Origin: Candidatus Saccharimonadota bacterium
GTDB taxonomy: Bacteria > Patescibacteriota > Saccharimonadia > Saccharimonadales > Saccharimonadaceae
Direction: 5' to 3'
NCBI GenBank assembly: GCA_017545525.1
Contig: JAFWMT010000004.1
Location: forward strand, 1 to 64,000
DNA length: 64,000 nucleotides
Positions 1-7,236 of this stretch are shown in pieces. Every line of letters begins with the position of its first letter. The stretch's first letter is position 1. The notes below the pieces were generated by a model, which worked only from the letters and a program-made list of their open reading frames with translations, ran no database searches and was not told the origin of the DNA. The position numbers and the translations under genes were made by a program.

Positions 1-115
1 ATGAGAGTCACCAACACCCGAAGTCCGATTCGTCGGCCTAAGGTGGGGGAGATGATTGGGGTTAAGTCGTAACAAGGCATCCGTACGAGAACGTGTGGAT
101 GGATTACCTCCTTTC
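1..115 (+). rRNA. rrs: 16S rRNA, 3' end (partial)
   Basis: This is the last ~115 nt of small-subunit rRNA. The helix-44/45 region is recognisable (AAGTCGTAACAAGG near 63-77, then GGATTACCTCCTTT at the end). The usual GGATCACCTCC is GGATTACCTCC here, but the anti-Shine-Dalgarno core CCTCC is intact, so SD-dependent initiation is possible. The 5' part lies outside the window. No 23S or 5S rRNA follows, and transcription appears to stop at the hairpin near 281-305. The 3' boundary is set by analogy with E. coli and may be off by a few bases. Confidence 0.95.
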
Positions 116-280
116 TTGAGAAGGAATTATGCGCCTGAAACGGATTTATCTGTCGCAGGTAGCAAGGTCGGTTACGGTTATGATTATGCAAGCTTGAATC
201 ATAACAGCCCTCTTTTAAGAGGCGTAACATTAAGCTTTACACTGAAAGATGAAAATTGCACAACTAAGTTGTTAAACCGA
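116..280 (+). other. 16S 3' trailer, no tRNA or 23S seen
   Basis: This spacer lies between the 16S end and the terminator. It has small inverted repeats (GTTATGATT with AATCATAAC around 175-205, and CCTCTTTTAAGAGG near 209-222). These could take part in trailer processing. I see no tRNA cloverleaf and no 23S 5' end. A continuous reading frame crosses it but runs out of the rRNA and is not a gene. Confidence 0.6.
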
Positions 281-305
281 ATCCGCCCGAAAGGGCGGAT
301 TTTTG
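281..305 (+). terminator. Rho-independent terminator after 16S
   Basis: The stem ATCCGCCC/GGGCGGAT has a short purine loop and is followed by a T run. It ends the rRNA transcript only ~165 nt after the 16S. Confidence 0.85.
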
Positions 306-341
306 TTATAATAATAGGCTGTTTTTTGCTATAATCAAATC

Positions 342-965
342 ATGGACAAGAATGTAATTATAGAACTAGAAAAATACATCTTTGAACATAAGACTAAACC
401 TATTATTGCCTCCCACATGATGGCCGATATTATAGGCGTAATTATAGGAGTAAAGCCAGCTACAATCAGCTCTTTTAATAATGAGGAATTTACAGACGTA
501 AATCCAGATGAATTAATTGAACTCCTAGATCAAGTAGGTCTTAGAATATTATTCTTTAAGCAAATTCATGTCGACAGAGGCGAAATCACTTATATTGAGG
601 ATATTTACATTTCGCGTGACACAAAAACCGCATTCAGGCTACATCAAGCCTTCGAAAAGTTGCATAGTTCAATGGACGATATGGGTCAAATCCTTGATCA
701 AAAACTATGGGAAGAATCATCTAGGGAAATTGGGCATTTACTTGGATATCCAGAAACTGCAGTTGAATATTATATCGTTGAACAGGATGTCGATAACGAA
801 GAGAGGCAACAATTAATGAAACGCTATCAATTTTATGTCCATAGCCCCAAAAACCATGAGCAAGAATACCAGATTTATGACCAGAAAATTTATCAAGCTC
901 TCCGCGATTACGCGCCTAAAACAGCTGAGATACTCATTAATAATAGAAATGCAAAGATGATATAA
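342..965 (+). CDS. Hypothetical protein, 207 aa
   Basis: I do not recognise this family. The protein is soluble, acidic and mostly helical, with no signal peptide or membrane segment. The segment REIGHLLGYPETAVEYYI (about residues 128-145) vaguely recalls the GYP motif of DUF3793-type proteins, but that is a weak resemblance. The start is strongly supported: a TATAAT box lies exactly six bases before the ATG, so the mRNA is probably leaderless. The next gene begins eight bases downstream with its own TATAAT-N6-ATG inside this gene's 3' end, so the two can be transcribed separately. Confidence 0.7.
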   Translation: MDKNVIIELEKYIFEHKTKPIIASHMMADIIGVIIGVKPATISSFNNEEFTDVNPDELIELLDQVGLRILFFKQIHVDRGEITYIEDIYISRDTKTAFRLHQAFEKLHSSMDDMGQILDQKLWEESSREIGHLLGYPETAVEYYIVEQDVDNEERQQLMKRYQFYVHSPKNHEQEYQIYDQKIYQALRDYAPKTAEILINNRNAKMI

Positions 966-972
966 TATAACC

Positions 973-1761
973 ATGGACGAAATGGATATTCTTAAAAAAG
1001 CAGGGCTATCTGAAACGCAAGCCTTAGTTTACAATTGTTTGTTAAAAAACGGCGCTATGACCCCAGCGGAACTTGCCAAAAACACCGATCAGTCTCGTGA
1101 AAACTGCTATATGATAGCAAAGAAGCTCATGGAACTGAACTTAATCGAACAAACCGACAATAAAAAAAGCACCTATCGTGTGCTGAACCCAACTAATTTA
1201 GAAATCCTCGCCGAAAAACGTCGTAAAATCGTCGCTAAAAACGAAAAATTTGTCAAAGACAACCTATCGTCACTACTAGACATCTTTTACGCCAATAATG
1301 AAATGCCTGGAGCTAAGACACTAGAGGGGATAGAAGGAATCAAAGAGGTCTATCTTGATATTCTTAGAACCAAAAAGGATGTTTATTTCTTGCGTACCGA
1401 AGCAGATGAAGAATTATGGGGACATAATAAAGAGTTAGTCGAATTCCTAGATGATTATCGCAAACAAAGAGCAATACTAGGCATGCGTGTATACGCACTT
1501 ACGCCCGCGGCGCCGAACTCAATCAAACACGTTAGAGCTGGCGGTGACAATGCCTGGAATTTTGAACGCGTATGGATGCCACGAGACGCCTATTCTGCAC
1601 CTACTGAAATACAAGTTTATGGTGATAAAGTTGCGCTTATAGCATACGGCGAAACTCAAATGGCAACCATCATCACTAGCCCTGCTATCGCTGAAGCTAT
1701 GCGCCAAATCCTAAAAATTATGATGGAGCATTACAGTAAAAGTTTTAAACAGGAGTACTAA
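973..1761 (+). CDS. TrmB-like transcriptional regulator
   Basis: Residues ~5-70 form a TrmB-type winged helix-turn-helix (an AGLSETQALVYNCLLKNG helix, then AELAKNTDQSRENCY and a wing ending STYRVLNP). A coiled linker (~75-100) follows, then an effector-like domain of about 150 residues. TrmB-family proteins are known as sugar-responsive regulators in archaea, but in CPR genomes they are common and their ligands unknown. The start has TATAAT six bases upstream (box overlapping the previous gene's end), suggesting a leaderless mRNA. The gene abuts the next one with no gap (TAA then ATG), so the two are almost certainly co-transcribed. DNA binding is well supported; the regulated target is unknown. 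Confidence 0.8.
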   Translation: MDEMDILKKAGLSETQALVYNCLLKNGAMTPAELAKNTDQSRENCYMIAKKLMELNLIEQTDNKKSTYRVLNPTNLEILAEKRRKIVAKNEKFVKDNLSSLLDIFYANNEMPGAKTLEGIEGIKEVYLDILRTKKDVYFLRTEADEELWGHNKELVEFLDDYRKQRAILGMRVYALTPAAPNSIKHVRAGGDNAWNFERVWMPRDAYSAPTEIQVYGDKVALIAYGETQMATIITSPAIAEAMRQILKIMMEHYSKSFKQEY

Positions 1762-2856
1762 ATGGAAATTCTTAAATCTACGCCAGAGGTAAGCAGTAAT
1801 AACGCATCGGTTGAAGACGATAATAATAACGAAACCATAAAAGAAACCCATGAGCGCAAAAGAGTATTCTTCGGTAGGACCAAAGATGGGGCCGAAGTAT
1901 ACGATAGACCAGACAGCCATTTTCACAGCGAAGGTGGGCTGACACCAGAGCTATTAAAAGAGGCTTTGAGCACTATTGAAACAAATAGCAGACCATTTAT
2001 TAGAGAATTAGTTCGTTTTGATTATATCATCGGTAGCAAGACCTGCGTCGAAGTGGGGCCAGAAGATGAAGTTGTAATGGTATATCGAAAGGGAAGGAGT
2101 GGGCCAACTCCATTAGTCAAAAATCGTGAAGCTTCTCCATGCGATTCAGTAACAGTCATATTGAGGAAAGATCGTTCTGTTCGCGACAGAGACGTTTACG
2201 AAACTTTAACTAGTTATGTCGGCGAGGGCTCCCCAAGAGAACCATGGGACCCGAATCTAACTTCAGAAGAAGATCGCAAAGAATGTGAAGATTATTGGAA
2301 AACCCACGCTCTGTTATATGACGATGGTTTAATTGACTGGGAAAGGACTAAAGCTTTTGAATTCATGTCCGAGCCTGCCAAAGAGGCAGAACTTATCCGA
2401 CAGAGAACGGTTTTTGCCGGCTTGTTTCTTGATCCGGAAGATTTATATACAAAAAAACCAGCGACTCTAGAGAAAGTCGTTAAACATCCACATGTAACCA
2501 CAGCATTTAAACCTAATTCTGGCCAATTGCATTTAGATCAAATCGGCAGCAACGCGAAAATATACGCTATAGGCTACGGTAATAATGGCGAGAATGAAGG
2601 TTTACTGGTTAAAATCGAGGCAGATAACCCAGAAATTCAAGAAGTTTGCGACGCACTAGAGACCCCCCACATCACCTTATCTACTAGTAGGAAAGGTCAA
2701 GCCAAGAATACAGCTTTTCTTGATTTTACGCCACTTGAAGAACCAATCGAGTTGACCGGGCAATTTGGACTATTCTCTCAAGGCTCCGTCATACAGAATC
2801 AAGAAAAATTACAACAATTAAAAGACAGAATTACAACAAATCTTCAGTCAAAGTAA
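1762..2856 (+). CDS. 2H phosphoesterase-like C-terminal domain protein
   Basis: 364 aa, soluble. The first ~30 residues are low-complexity and acidic. Residues ~55-200 form an unrecognised domain. The C-terminal part carries two H-x-T motifs, HVTT at 243-246 and HITL at 303-306, set in strand-like context (AIGYGNNGENEGLLVKI between them). Paired HxT/S motifs mark the 2H phosphoesterase superfamily, which acts on 2',3'-cyclic or 2'-5' phosphodiester bonds, often in RNA repair. Spacing (60 residues) is slightly short for the family. The gene starts directly at the stop of the TrmB-like regulator, so it is probably its operon partner. The 2H call is motif-based inference; the N-terminal domain is unknown. 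Confidence 0.6.
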   Translation: MEILKSTPEVSSNNASVEDDNNNETIKETHERKRVFFGRTKDGAEVYDRPDSHFHSEGGLTPELLKEALSTIETNSRPFIRELVRFDYIIGSKTCVEVGPEDEVVMVYRKGRSGPTPLVKNREASPCDSVTVILRKDRSVRDRDVYETLTSYVGEGSPREPWDPNLTSEEDRKECEDYWKTHALLYDDGLIDWERTKAFEFMSEPAKEAELIRQRTVFAGLFLDPEDLYTKKPATLEKVVKHPHVTTAFKPNSGQLHLDQIGSNAKIYAIGYGNNGENEGLLVKIEADNPEIQEVCDALETPHITLSTSRKGQAKNTAFLDFTPLEEPIELTGQFGLFSQGSVIQNQEKLQQLKDRITTNLQSK

Positions 2857-2930
2857 CCATTTTGTAAAAATAGATTTTACAATTTTTAATGTTTTCTATC
2901 TCTGTTATTTTCAATATTATTTATAATTTA

Positions 2931-2959
2931 TTTACTTTTTGTCAAGTTTGTTATATAAT
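2931..2959 (+). promoter_or_regulatory. Promoter of structured RNA unit
   Basis: A TTTACT -35 box (2931-2936), a 17-base spacer and a TATAAT -10 box (2954-2959). Predicted transcription starts near 2966 and reads into the hairpin-rich leader of the 102-aa ORF. Confidence 0.75.
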
Positions 2960-2965
2960 GATGAC

Positions 2966-3144
2966 AAGTTCGCAGGAAGTGTGAATTAGCAAATTAAAAA
3001 GTTTGCGTGAATACTCACGCGGGAAGTGATATTTGAAAAGGGCCCTCGGGGTTCCGCCCACCTCCTTAAGATGGGGAGAATGGGTGCCGTAAACATGGAC
3101 TATAAGCCCTTCGGGGTGAAGGTCGCGGCGGGAAGGTCATCAAT
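2966..3144 (+). ncRNA. Structured leader / 5' part of candidate large RNA
   Basis: About 180 nt between the promoter and the small ORF, with clear local hairpins: GCGTGA/TCACGC (3005-3020), CCCACCTCC with GGAGAATGGG (3057-3083) and a UUCG-capped GCCC/GGGG stem near 3105-3117. The motif CGCRGGAAGTG occurs twice (near 2971 and 3018). It ends with a purine-rich GGGAAGG ribosome-binding site ~9 bases before the ATG. I cannot match it to tmRNA, RNase P, SRP RNA, 6S or any riboswitch I know. Confidence 0.5.
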
Positions 3145-3453
3145 ATGACTAACATTCCTTTTCTTTCCCCTAACACAATAGCCTGCATTGCTCGTGGTTC
3201 TGTTTCTCTTGAACAGAACTACTACTACCACTCTCACGGGTGGGGCAATCGCTATTGCGTCAGAGTTGCCTATCCTAACGGATATGGTGCTTCCATCGTC
3301 TTCTCGCCCGAATGGGACGACGAAGAATGTTGGGAGGTCGGCCTTTTAAAGGACGGCAAACTCTGGAGTGATGATGAAAGATACGACTGTGTATGGTCGG
3401 GTCTTGACGAAGTAGGCGTTATTGCAATCTGCGATAAAATCTACTTCATGTAA
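3145..3453 (+). CDS. Small phage/plasmid-like protein, 102 aa
   Basis: The protein is rich in aromatic and acidic residues. Its core RYCVRVAYPNGYGASIVF (~37-54) resembles the PNGYGASV core seen in many short proteins encoded by phages and other mobile elements (recognised from memory, no search run). It is followed by a CWEVGLLKDGKLWSDD stretch. No function is known to me. It sits alone within the hairpin-dense transcript (promoter at 2931, terminator at 3982) and has a GGGAAGG ribosome-binding site. The local DNA is more GC-rich than neighbouring genes, which may reflect transfer. The reading frame is convincing; the role is unknown. Confidence 0.65.
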   Translation: MTNIPFLSPNTIACIARGSVSLEQNYYYHSHGWGNRYCVRVAYPNGYGASIVFSPEWDDEECWEVGLLKDGKLWSDDERYDCVWSGLDEVGVIAICDKIYFM

Positions 3454-3981
3454 TCATCACTAGGGGAGGCGAGTCTTCGGACTCGCCCCGGACGTTGTTT
3501 TGGCCGGCTCCGCCATGAGCCGTTAAGTGCGCAAATGAGCGCACATTGGCCGGCTCCACTCTGAGCCGTTGAGTGTGTCGAAGCCTGTCAGAAAAGGACG
3601 AGGGGCGGGGGGCCGGAGCCTATCCAGAACAAGGGATAGGGACACACATGGTCTACTTTCCGCGGTAGTATCTCATGCGGAAACCTGTATTAAACCAGCG
3701 CATGGTGCGTTGGTACTCGCGGAGCGAAAGAGCCAAGAAGAGATTATCTTGGCGGACGCGTCGAGATAGTTTCTTACTTCTCGGCGGACGCGCTGGGAAG
3801 ATGGCTTATAAGCAGCGAGTGCAGGTTGAGGAAGAGTTTTGCAGATGTTTTCCTGCCTAGGGAGGGGAGTGGAAAAATCTGAGCGAGCGCGACCCTTAGC
3901 GGGGATATGGGGAAGGGAGAAATCCCTCGCGTGAGTCTGGATGGTGTCAATGCCGGCCCATCCTAGTGCCAAATTGATCAT
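3454..3981 (+). ncRNA. Candidate large structured RNA (3' part)
   Basis: About 530 GC-rich bases with no convincing gene but many clean stems: GGCGAGTC-TTCG-GACTCGCC (3468-3487), two tandem copies of a TTGGCCGGCTCC hairpin unit (starting 3500 and 3546, period 46), GTGTGTC...GACACAC enclosing CCTATCC/GGATAGG (~3573-3647), CCAGCGCA/TGCGTTGG (~3697-3715), GCCAAGA/TCTTGGC (~3731-3752), and GGCGGACGCG repeated near 3751 and 3783. A strong terminator follows. Short open frames on both strands are by-products of low stop density. The class is unknown; it could be a novel ncRNA or the catalytic or structural part of a mobile element. Confidence 0.5.
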
Positions 3982-4007
3982 CCCTGGCATTATTGCCAGG
4001 GGTTTTT
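3982..4007 (+). terminator. Terminator of structured RNA unit
   Basis: A perfect stem CCCTGGCA-TTAT-TGCCAGGG followed by GTTTTT. It closes the transcript that starts near 2966. Confidence 0.85.
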
Positions 4008-4071
4008 CATGGTTTTAATAGGCACTTTCAGATAATTTTGTTATAATAAATCCATAAGAGGAGTAAAAATT

Positions 4072-4302
4072 ATGTCAAACAACGGTGAAAAACGATTTAT
4101 GCCAAGTAGTAATCCAGACTGGGATCTTGAACTCCCTGACGGAGACGACAATTCTTTAGTCACAAAGGATGGTAAAAGTTGGGACAACGGTTATAATTTT
4201 GATGAAAAAGACGATGACGAAAAAGATACACCAGAAGAATTCGATCCAGCAGCAGCTCAAAAAGCCAGGGAAGAAGCCATTAAAGAAAAATCGCAAGATT
4301 AA
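4072..4302 (+). CDS. Small acidic hypothetical protein, 76 aa
   Basis: Very acidic and probably disordered, with a DEKDDDEKDTPEEFD stretch in the middle and a lysine/glutamate-rich C terminus. No domain is recognised. It has its own promoter (TTATAAT near 4041-4047) and a GAGGAG ribosome-binding site before the ATG, and it converges with the MazG-like gene two bases downstream. Reading frame and signals support a real gene; function is unknown. Confidence 0.65.
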   Translation: MSNNGEKRFMPSSNPDWDLELPDGDDNSLVTKDGKSWDNGYNFDEKDDDEKDTPEEFDPAAAQKAREEAIKEKSQD

Positions 4303-4303
4303 A

Positions 4304-4645
4304 TTAGCGGTTATCTCCCTCGCCATGCAATTTATTGCGCTTTCTGCGACTTTCTAATTTTTCAATATTACCTTTCGCTATCTCGGATAAATCCGTTTCT
4401 AAATATCGTGCCACATTTGCTATATACCAGAGCACGTCCCCTAATTCTTTAACTATTTCTTCGCGGTCTTCTTCTGAAGCGTAGCCACCTTTATCTCGAA
4501 TAATTTTTTTGACTTTATCCGCTGTTTCACCGGCTTCACCAGCTAATCCCAGTATTTTTTCTAAAAAACCCGGAGACTTTAAATCCACCGTCGTCTCAAA
4601 CAAGTCATATTTCGCCGCCCTTTTCTGATATTTATCTAAATCCAT
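4304..4645 (-). CDS. MazG-like nucleotide pyrophosphohydrolase
   Basis: A 113-aa all-helical NTP-PPase. The two MazG metal-binding motifs are visible: GEAGE at 36-40 (Glu37, Glu40) and EIVKELGD at 63-70 (Glu67, Asp70). The C-terminal KLESRRKRNKLHG end is typical of short single-domain MazG proteins. The family hydrolyses nucleoside triphosphates to monophosphates and pyrophosphate, cleaning up noncanonical nucleotides. A good AGGAGG site precedes the ATG. The exact substrate cannot be told from sequence. Confidence 0.85.
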   Translation of the reverse strand: MDLDKYQKRAAKYDLFETTVDLKSPGFLEKILGLAGEAGETADKVKKIIRDKGGYASEEDREEIVKELGDVLWYIANVARYLETDLSEIAKGNIEKLESRRKRNKLHGEGDNR

Positions 4646-4691
4646 CTTACCTCCTGATTAAAATAATTATATCACATGGTATAATACAGGT

Positions 4692-5213
4692 ATGGAAGAT
4701 ACGCGAAATCTAATCGACGAGTACAAAGGCCTTCCTAATGAACAAGTTTTTGATGAGTTGGAAAAATCCCGCACTCCTCTTGAAATCGCTATCGAAAATC
4801 TCGAACACGATTTTAATATCGGTTCTATCGTCCGTACTGCGAACTCTTTTAACGTTCAAAAAGTTCATATTATTGGCAAGAAAAAATATAATCGTCGTGG
4901 TGCCATGTGCACCGATAAATATCTTGAAATTGTTCACCATGAAACTATCGAGGATTTTCTGAAGACTCAAGAAAACAGGGAACTAGTCGCAATTGAAAAC
5001 AATATAAAAAGAGCTAAGCCCTTGAACGAAAAGCAATTTGTTCAAAATACTACTCTAATTTTTGGCTCTGAGAATAACGGCATCACCCCCGAATTACTAG
5101 AAAAAGCACAGGATGTTAGATTTATTGAGAGCTTCGGCTCAACTCGTTCAGTTAATGTCGGCGTGGCCGCCGGGATAGCGATGTATGGATATATTAGACA
5201 AATTATTCTCTAG
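4692..5213 (+). CDS. TrmH/SpoU family RNA 2'-O-methyltransferase
   Basis: A 173-aa SPOUT enzyme. The three family motifs are present: NIGSIVRTAN at 42-51, FGSENNGI at 124-131, and SVNVGVAAGIAMY at 153-165, which forms the trefoil knot and SAM site. It probably methylates a ribose in tRNA or rRNA; the short length without an N-terminal L30e-like domain favours a tRNA or generic TrmH-type substrate. TATAAT lies six bases before the ATG, so the mRNA is probably leaderless. The 3' end overlaps the next gene by 29 bases, suggesting translational coupling. Confidence 0.9.
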   Translation: MEDTRNLIDEYKGLPNEQVFDELEKSRTPLEIAIENLEHDFNIGSIVRTANSFNVQKVHIIGKKKYNRRGAMCTDKYLEIVHHETIEDFLKTQENRELVAIENNIKRAKPLNEKQFVQNTTLIFGSENNGITPELLEKAQDVRFIESFGSTRSVNVGVAAGIAMYGYIRQIIL

Positions 5214-6144
5214 AGAGTTGAACCGACGGACCGGCGAACGTGCCATTAAGATTGACGCCGATAAAAAGGCATCCCAAAAAAACAGAGCAAAATCTCTTGG
5301 CGAGAATGCCTTAAAAGCCTCTAACGGAAACGTTCAAAAAGAGAAGCCTAAAACTTCGCTTTTGCATCGCCTTGATGTTCGCCTACCCTGGTTAAAAATT
5401 GTTGCAGTCTTTTTTATAGGGCTAGTTGCTATTTTGGACCTTCTAGATTTAACCATCTCTCGTGTCTATGACCCCTATAATAAGATTAGTATCGCCCCAA
5501 TGTCTAAACACGTCCGCATCACCGAACGCAATCTCGAGGGCAAAAAATTGGTCGCCCTCACTTTTGACGATGGTCCTTCCTCAGAAACAACCCCGACTTT
5601 ACTCAAGATTCTTCAGGGTAGAGATGTCCCCGCAACCTTTTTTATGCTAGGGTACATGGCCAGAAACAACCCTGATTTAGTCAAACAGGTTAAAAAAGCG
5701 GGACACGAAATCGCCAGCCATACCATGTATCACCAAAATCTTATTCGTATTTCTGCTGGTGCCGTAGAATCCGATATTAACGAGGCAAGAACAATTCTGA
5801 CGGATATTCTCGGCCAAGCCCCCAGCCTCACTCGTCCACCTTATGGCAATATCAATGATGCCGTCCGCAAAAACGTCGGCACCCCAATTATTCTTTGGTC
5901 GGTCGATACCCTTGATTGGAAGTACAAAAATACCGACTCCATTGTCTCTATCACCATGAGCGAAGTTAGCGACGGTGCAATCATCCTCATGCACGACATC
6001 CACCCTACCTCTGTCGAAGCCGTCCCCGTTCTCATTGACACCTTGAGAGACGCCGGTTATGAGTTCACCACTATCTCTGAGCTTGCCAAAATCCGCCAAA
6101 TTAATCTAACAAACGGCACTACGTACTACAACTTAAAGCCATAG
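5185..6144 (+). CDS. Membrane-anchored polysaccharide deacetylase (NodB)
   Basis: A lysine-rich cytoplasmic N terminus, one membrane segment (~69-91), then an extracytoplasmic NodB domain. Catalytic motifs are visible: TFDDGP at 126-131, SHT around 178-180 with the preceding His174, RPPYG at 217-221, DTLDW at 241-245 and HDIH at 270-273. The family de-N-acetylates peptidoglycan or other GlcNAc polymers, which in epibiotic bacteria may alter self or host-contact surfaces. It begins inside the TrmH-like gene (29-base overlap). Specificity for GlcNAc or MurNAc is not readable. Confidence 0.9.
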   Translation: MDILDKLFSRELNRRTGERAIKIDADKKASQKNRAKSLGENALKASNGNVQKEKPKTSLLHRLDVRLPWLKIVAVFFIGLVAILDLLDLTISRVYDPYNKISIAPMSKHVRITERNLEGKKLVALTFDDGPSSETTPTLLKILQGRDVPATFFMLGYMARNNPDLVKQVKKAGHEIASHTMYHQNLIRISAGAVESDINEARTILTDILGQAPSLTRPPYGNINDAVRKNVGTPIILWSVDTLDWKYKNTDSIVSITMSEVSDGAIILMHDIHPTSVEAVPVLIDTLRDAGYEFTTISELAKIRQINLTNGTTYYNLKP

Positions 6145-6182
6145 CTTTACTTTTTTTAGTTTTTTTGGTATTATATACGCAC

Positions 6183-6259
6183 GGGGTAATAGCTCAGCTG
6201 TTTAGAGCGCCGCCTTTGCAAGGCGGAGGTCCAGGGTTAGAGTCCCTGTTACTCCACCA
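6183..6259 (+). tRNA. tRNA-Ala(UGC) with U19-A56
   Basis: A complete cloverleaf with encoded CCA: acceptor GGGGTAA/TTACTCC, anticodon loop TTTGCAA (UGC), discriminator A. The D-loop reads AGCTGTTTA instead of AGCTGGTTA, and the T-loop TTAGAGT instead of TTCGAGT. The usual G19 and C56 are thus U19 and A56, a matched replacement of the tertiary pair. The other tRNAs in the window keep G19 and C56. A promoter-like TATTATATAC lies just upstream and a terminator follows. Confidence 0.9.
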
Positions 6260-6272
6260 TTACCGGAAATTG

Positions 6273-6296
6273 GACAGTTCTTACTGTCTTTTTTGG
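6273..6296 (+). terminator. Terminator of tRNA-Ala
   Basis: GACAG-TTCTTA-CTGTC followed by a six-T run, 14 bases after the CCA end. Confidence 0.8.
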
Positions 6297-6324
6297 TGTC
6301 TCGACCTCTGTAAATCGGGCGAGA

Positions 6325-6358
6325 TGAAAAAACACCCGTGGACTAAATCTACGGTGCT
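6325..6358 (-). terminator. Terminator of 214-aa membrane protein gene
   Basis: Read on the minus strand, CACCGT pairs with ACGGGTG (one bulge) and is followed by TTTTTT. It lies just beyond the stop of the minus-strand gene ending at 6381. Confidence 0.65.
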
Positions 6359-6380
6359 TTTCTAATTTTTTCGAGTTTTA

Positions 6381-7025
6381 CTAAGAATTTTTATATACGT
6401 TTCCGTCAATATCAATTAAATAAACAGCCGAATCAGCACCACTAATAATTGAAACAATTCTTTCATATCCATCTAAATCCTCAATTGTCCTTGCACTATC
6501 TTCAGACATATTTATGCGAGCCACGTTGCCATCTTTCTTTATTATGTATACATATGGTATGACACCGTTTCCTACAGATGCGAAAGATGCGTTAATTACA
6601 TTATCCATCTCGGCATAAGTAACTCCATAATTCACACTATCAGCTCCAGTTATAGTCAAATGCGCATTATCAATTCTGACTGCAAAACCATACCGTTCGC
6701 AGCCCGAATCGGTCATATGACAATAATTACCAAGTATAGGTATAGGATTTTCTTTAGATAAATTGTTTGCAAAAGTATCGTAAACATCTGTTGTAATTGT
6801 AGGTTCAGGTGAATCGACCATAGATTCTCCAAGATCTTTTATTTGTGTTTCCAAATCAGAAATCTGACTATCTTTTTGTGAGCTTTGAACCATACCGTAG
6901 ATACCAAACCCAATACCGCAAACTGCCACAAAAGACGCAATCACCGTAGCGATTTTTAGTCCATTCCCACTTTTTTGATTACCGCCATCCATTACGGGCA
7001 TTGCGGCAGTTGCATTTTGTTCCAT
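6381..7025 (-). CDS. Single-pass membrane protein, 214 aa, unknown
   Basis: The N terminus is short and cytoplasmic, followed by one membrane helix (~24-46, IATVIASFVAVCGIGFGIYGMV), a short coiled-coil stretch (~50-70, DSQISDLETQIKDL), and an external domain with two cysteines (~101 and 109) that could form a disulfide. I do not recognise the external domain. The start is supported by GGAG in the leader (AAAGGAGACTTAATG). The gene stands alone with its own terminator. A surface role is inferred only from topology. Confidence 0.7.
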   Translation of the reverse strand: MEQNATAAMPVMDGGNQKSGNGLKIATVIASFVAVCGIGFGIYGMVQSSQKDSQISDLETQIKDLGESMVDSPEPTITTDVYDTFANNLSKENPIPILGNYCHMTDSGCERYGFAVRIDNAHLTITGADSVNYGVTYAEMDNVINASFASVGNGVIPYVYIIKKDGNVARINMSEDSARTIEDLDGYERIVSIISGADSAVYLIDIDGNVYKNS

Positions 7026-7084
7026 TAAGTCTCCTTTATTAAAATACTTATTTTTATTATACTACATTTTTTTGCCAAAGCTTT

Positions 7085-7113
7085 CAAAAAAACAGGTTCA
7101 ACTTTTTTGAACC
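7085..7113 (-). terminator. Minus-strand terminator beyond gene remnant
   Basis: On the minus strand GGTTCAA-AAAAG-TTGAACC is followed by TGTTTTTTT. It lies ~125 bases beyond the stop of the remnant frame at 7237-7500 and also upstream of the 214-aa gene. Confidence 0.7.
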
Positions 7114-7236
7114 CCACAACTCCCCAGCTTCATATATCACTTAAAATTCTAATCTCTCTTACGCTCCCATATCTCTAACCTTGATTTCAACTAAAACCAC
7201 CTGTTCCAATCATTTTTCTCCACTAATCCCCCTACT

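Noticed and set aside
56-334. 92-codon frame running out of the 16S 3' end
   Set aside because: It starts inside rRNA and ends past the terminator; composition is that of the RNA, not of a protein.
3569-3990. Overlapping frames of 61-105 codons on both strands
   Set aside because: They lie in hairpin-rich GC sequence with low stop density, overlap each other and have no ribosome sites.
2966-4007. tmRNA, RNase P RNA, SRP RNA or group I/II intron
   Set aside because: No tRNA-like ends, no GAGGAAAGTC core, no GGAAG-AGCAG SRP tip, and no domain V or P7 core could be found by eye.
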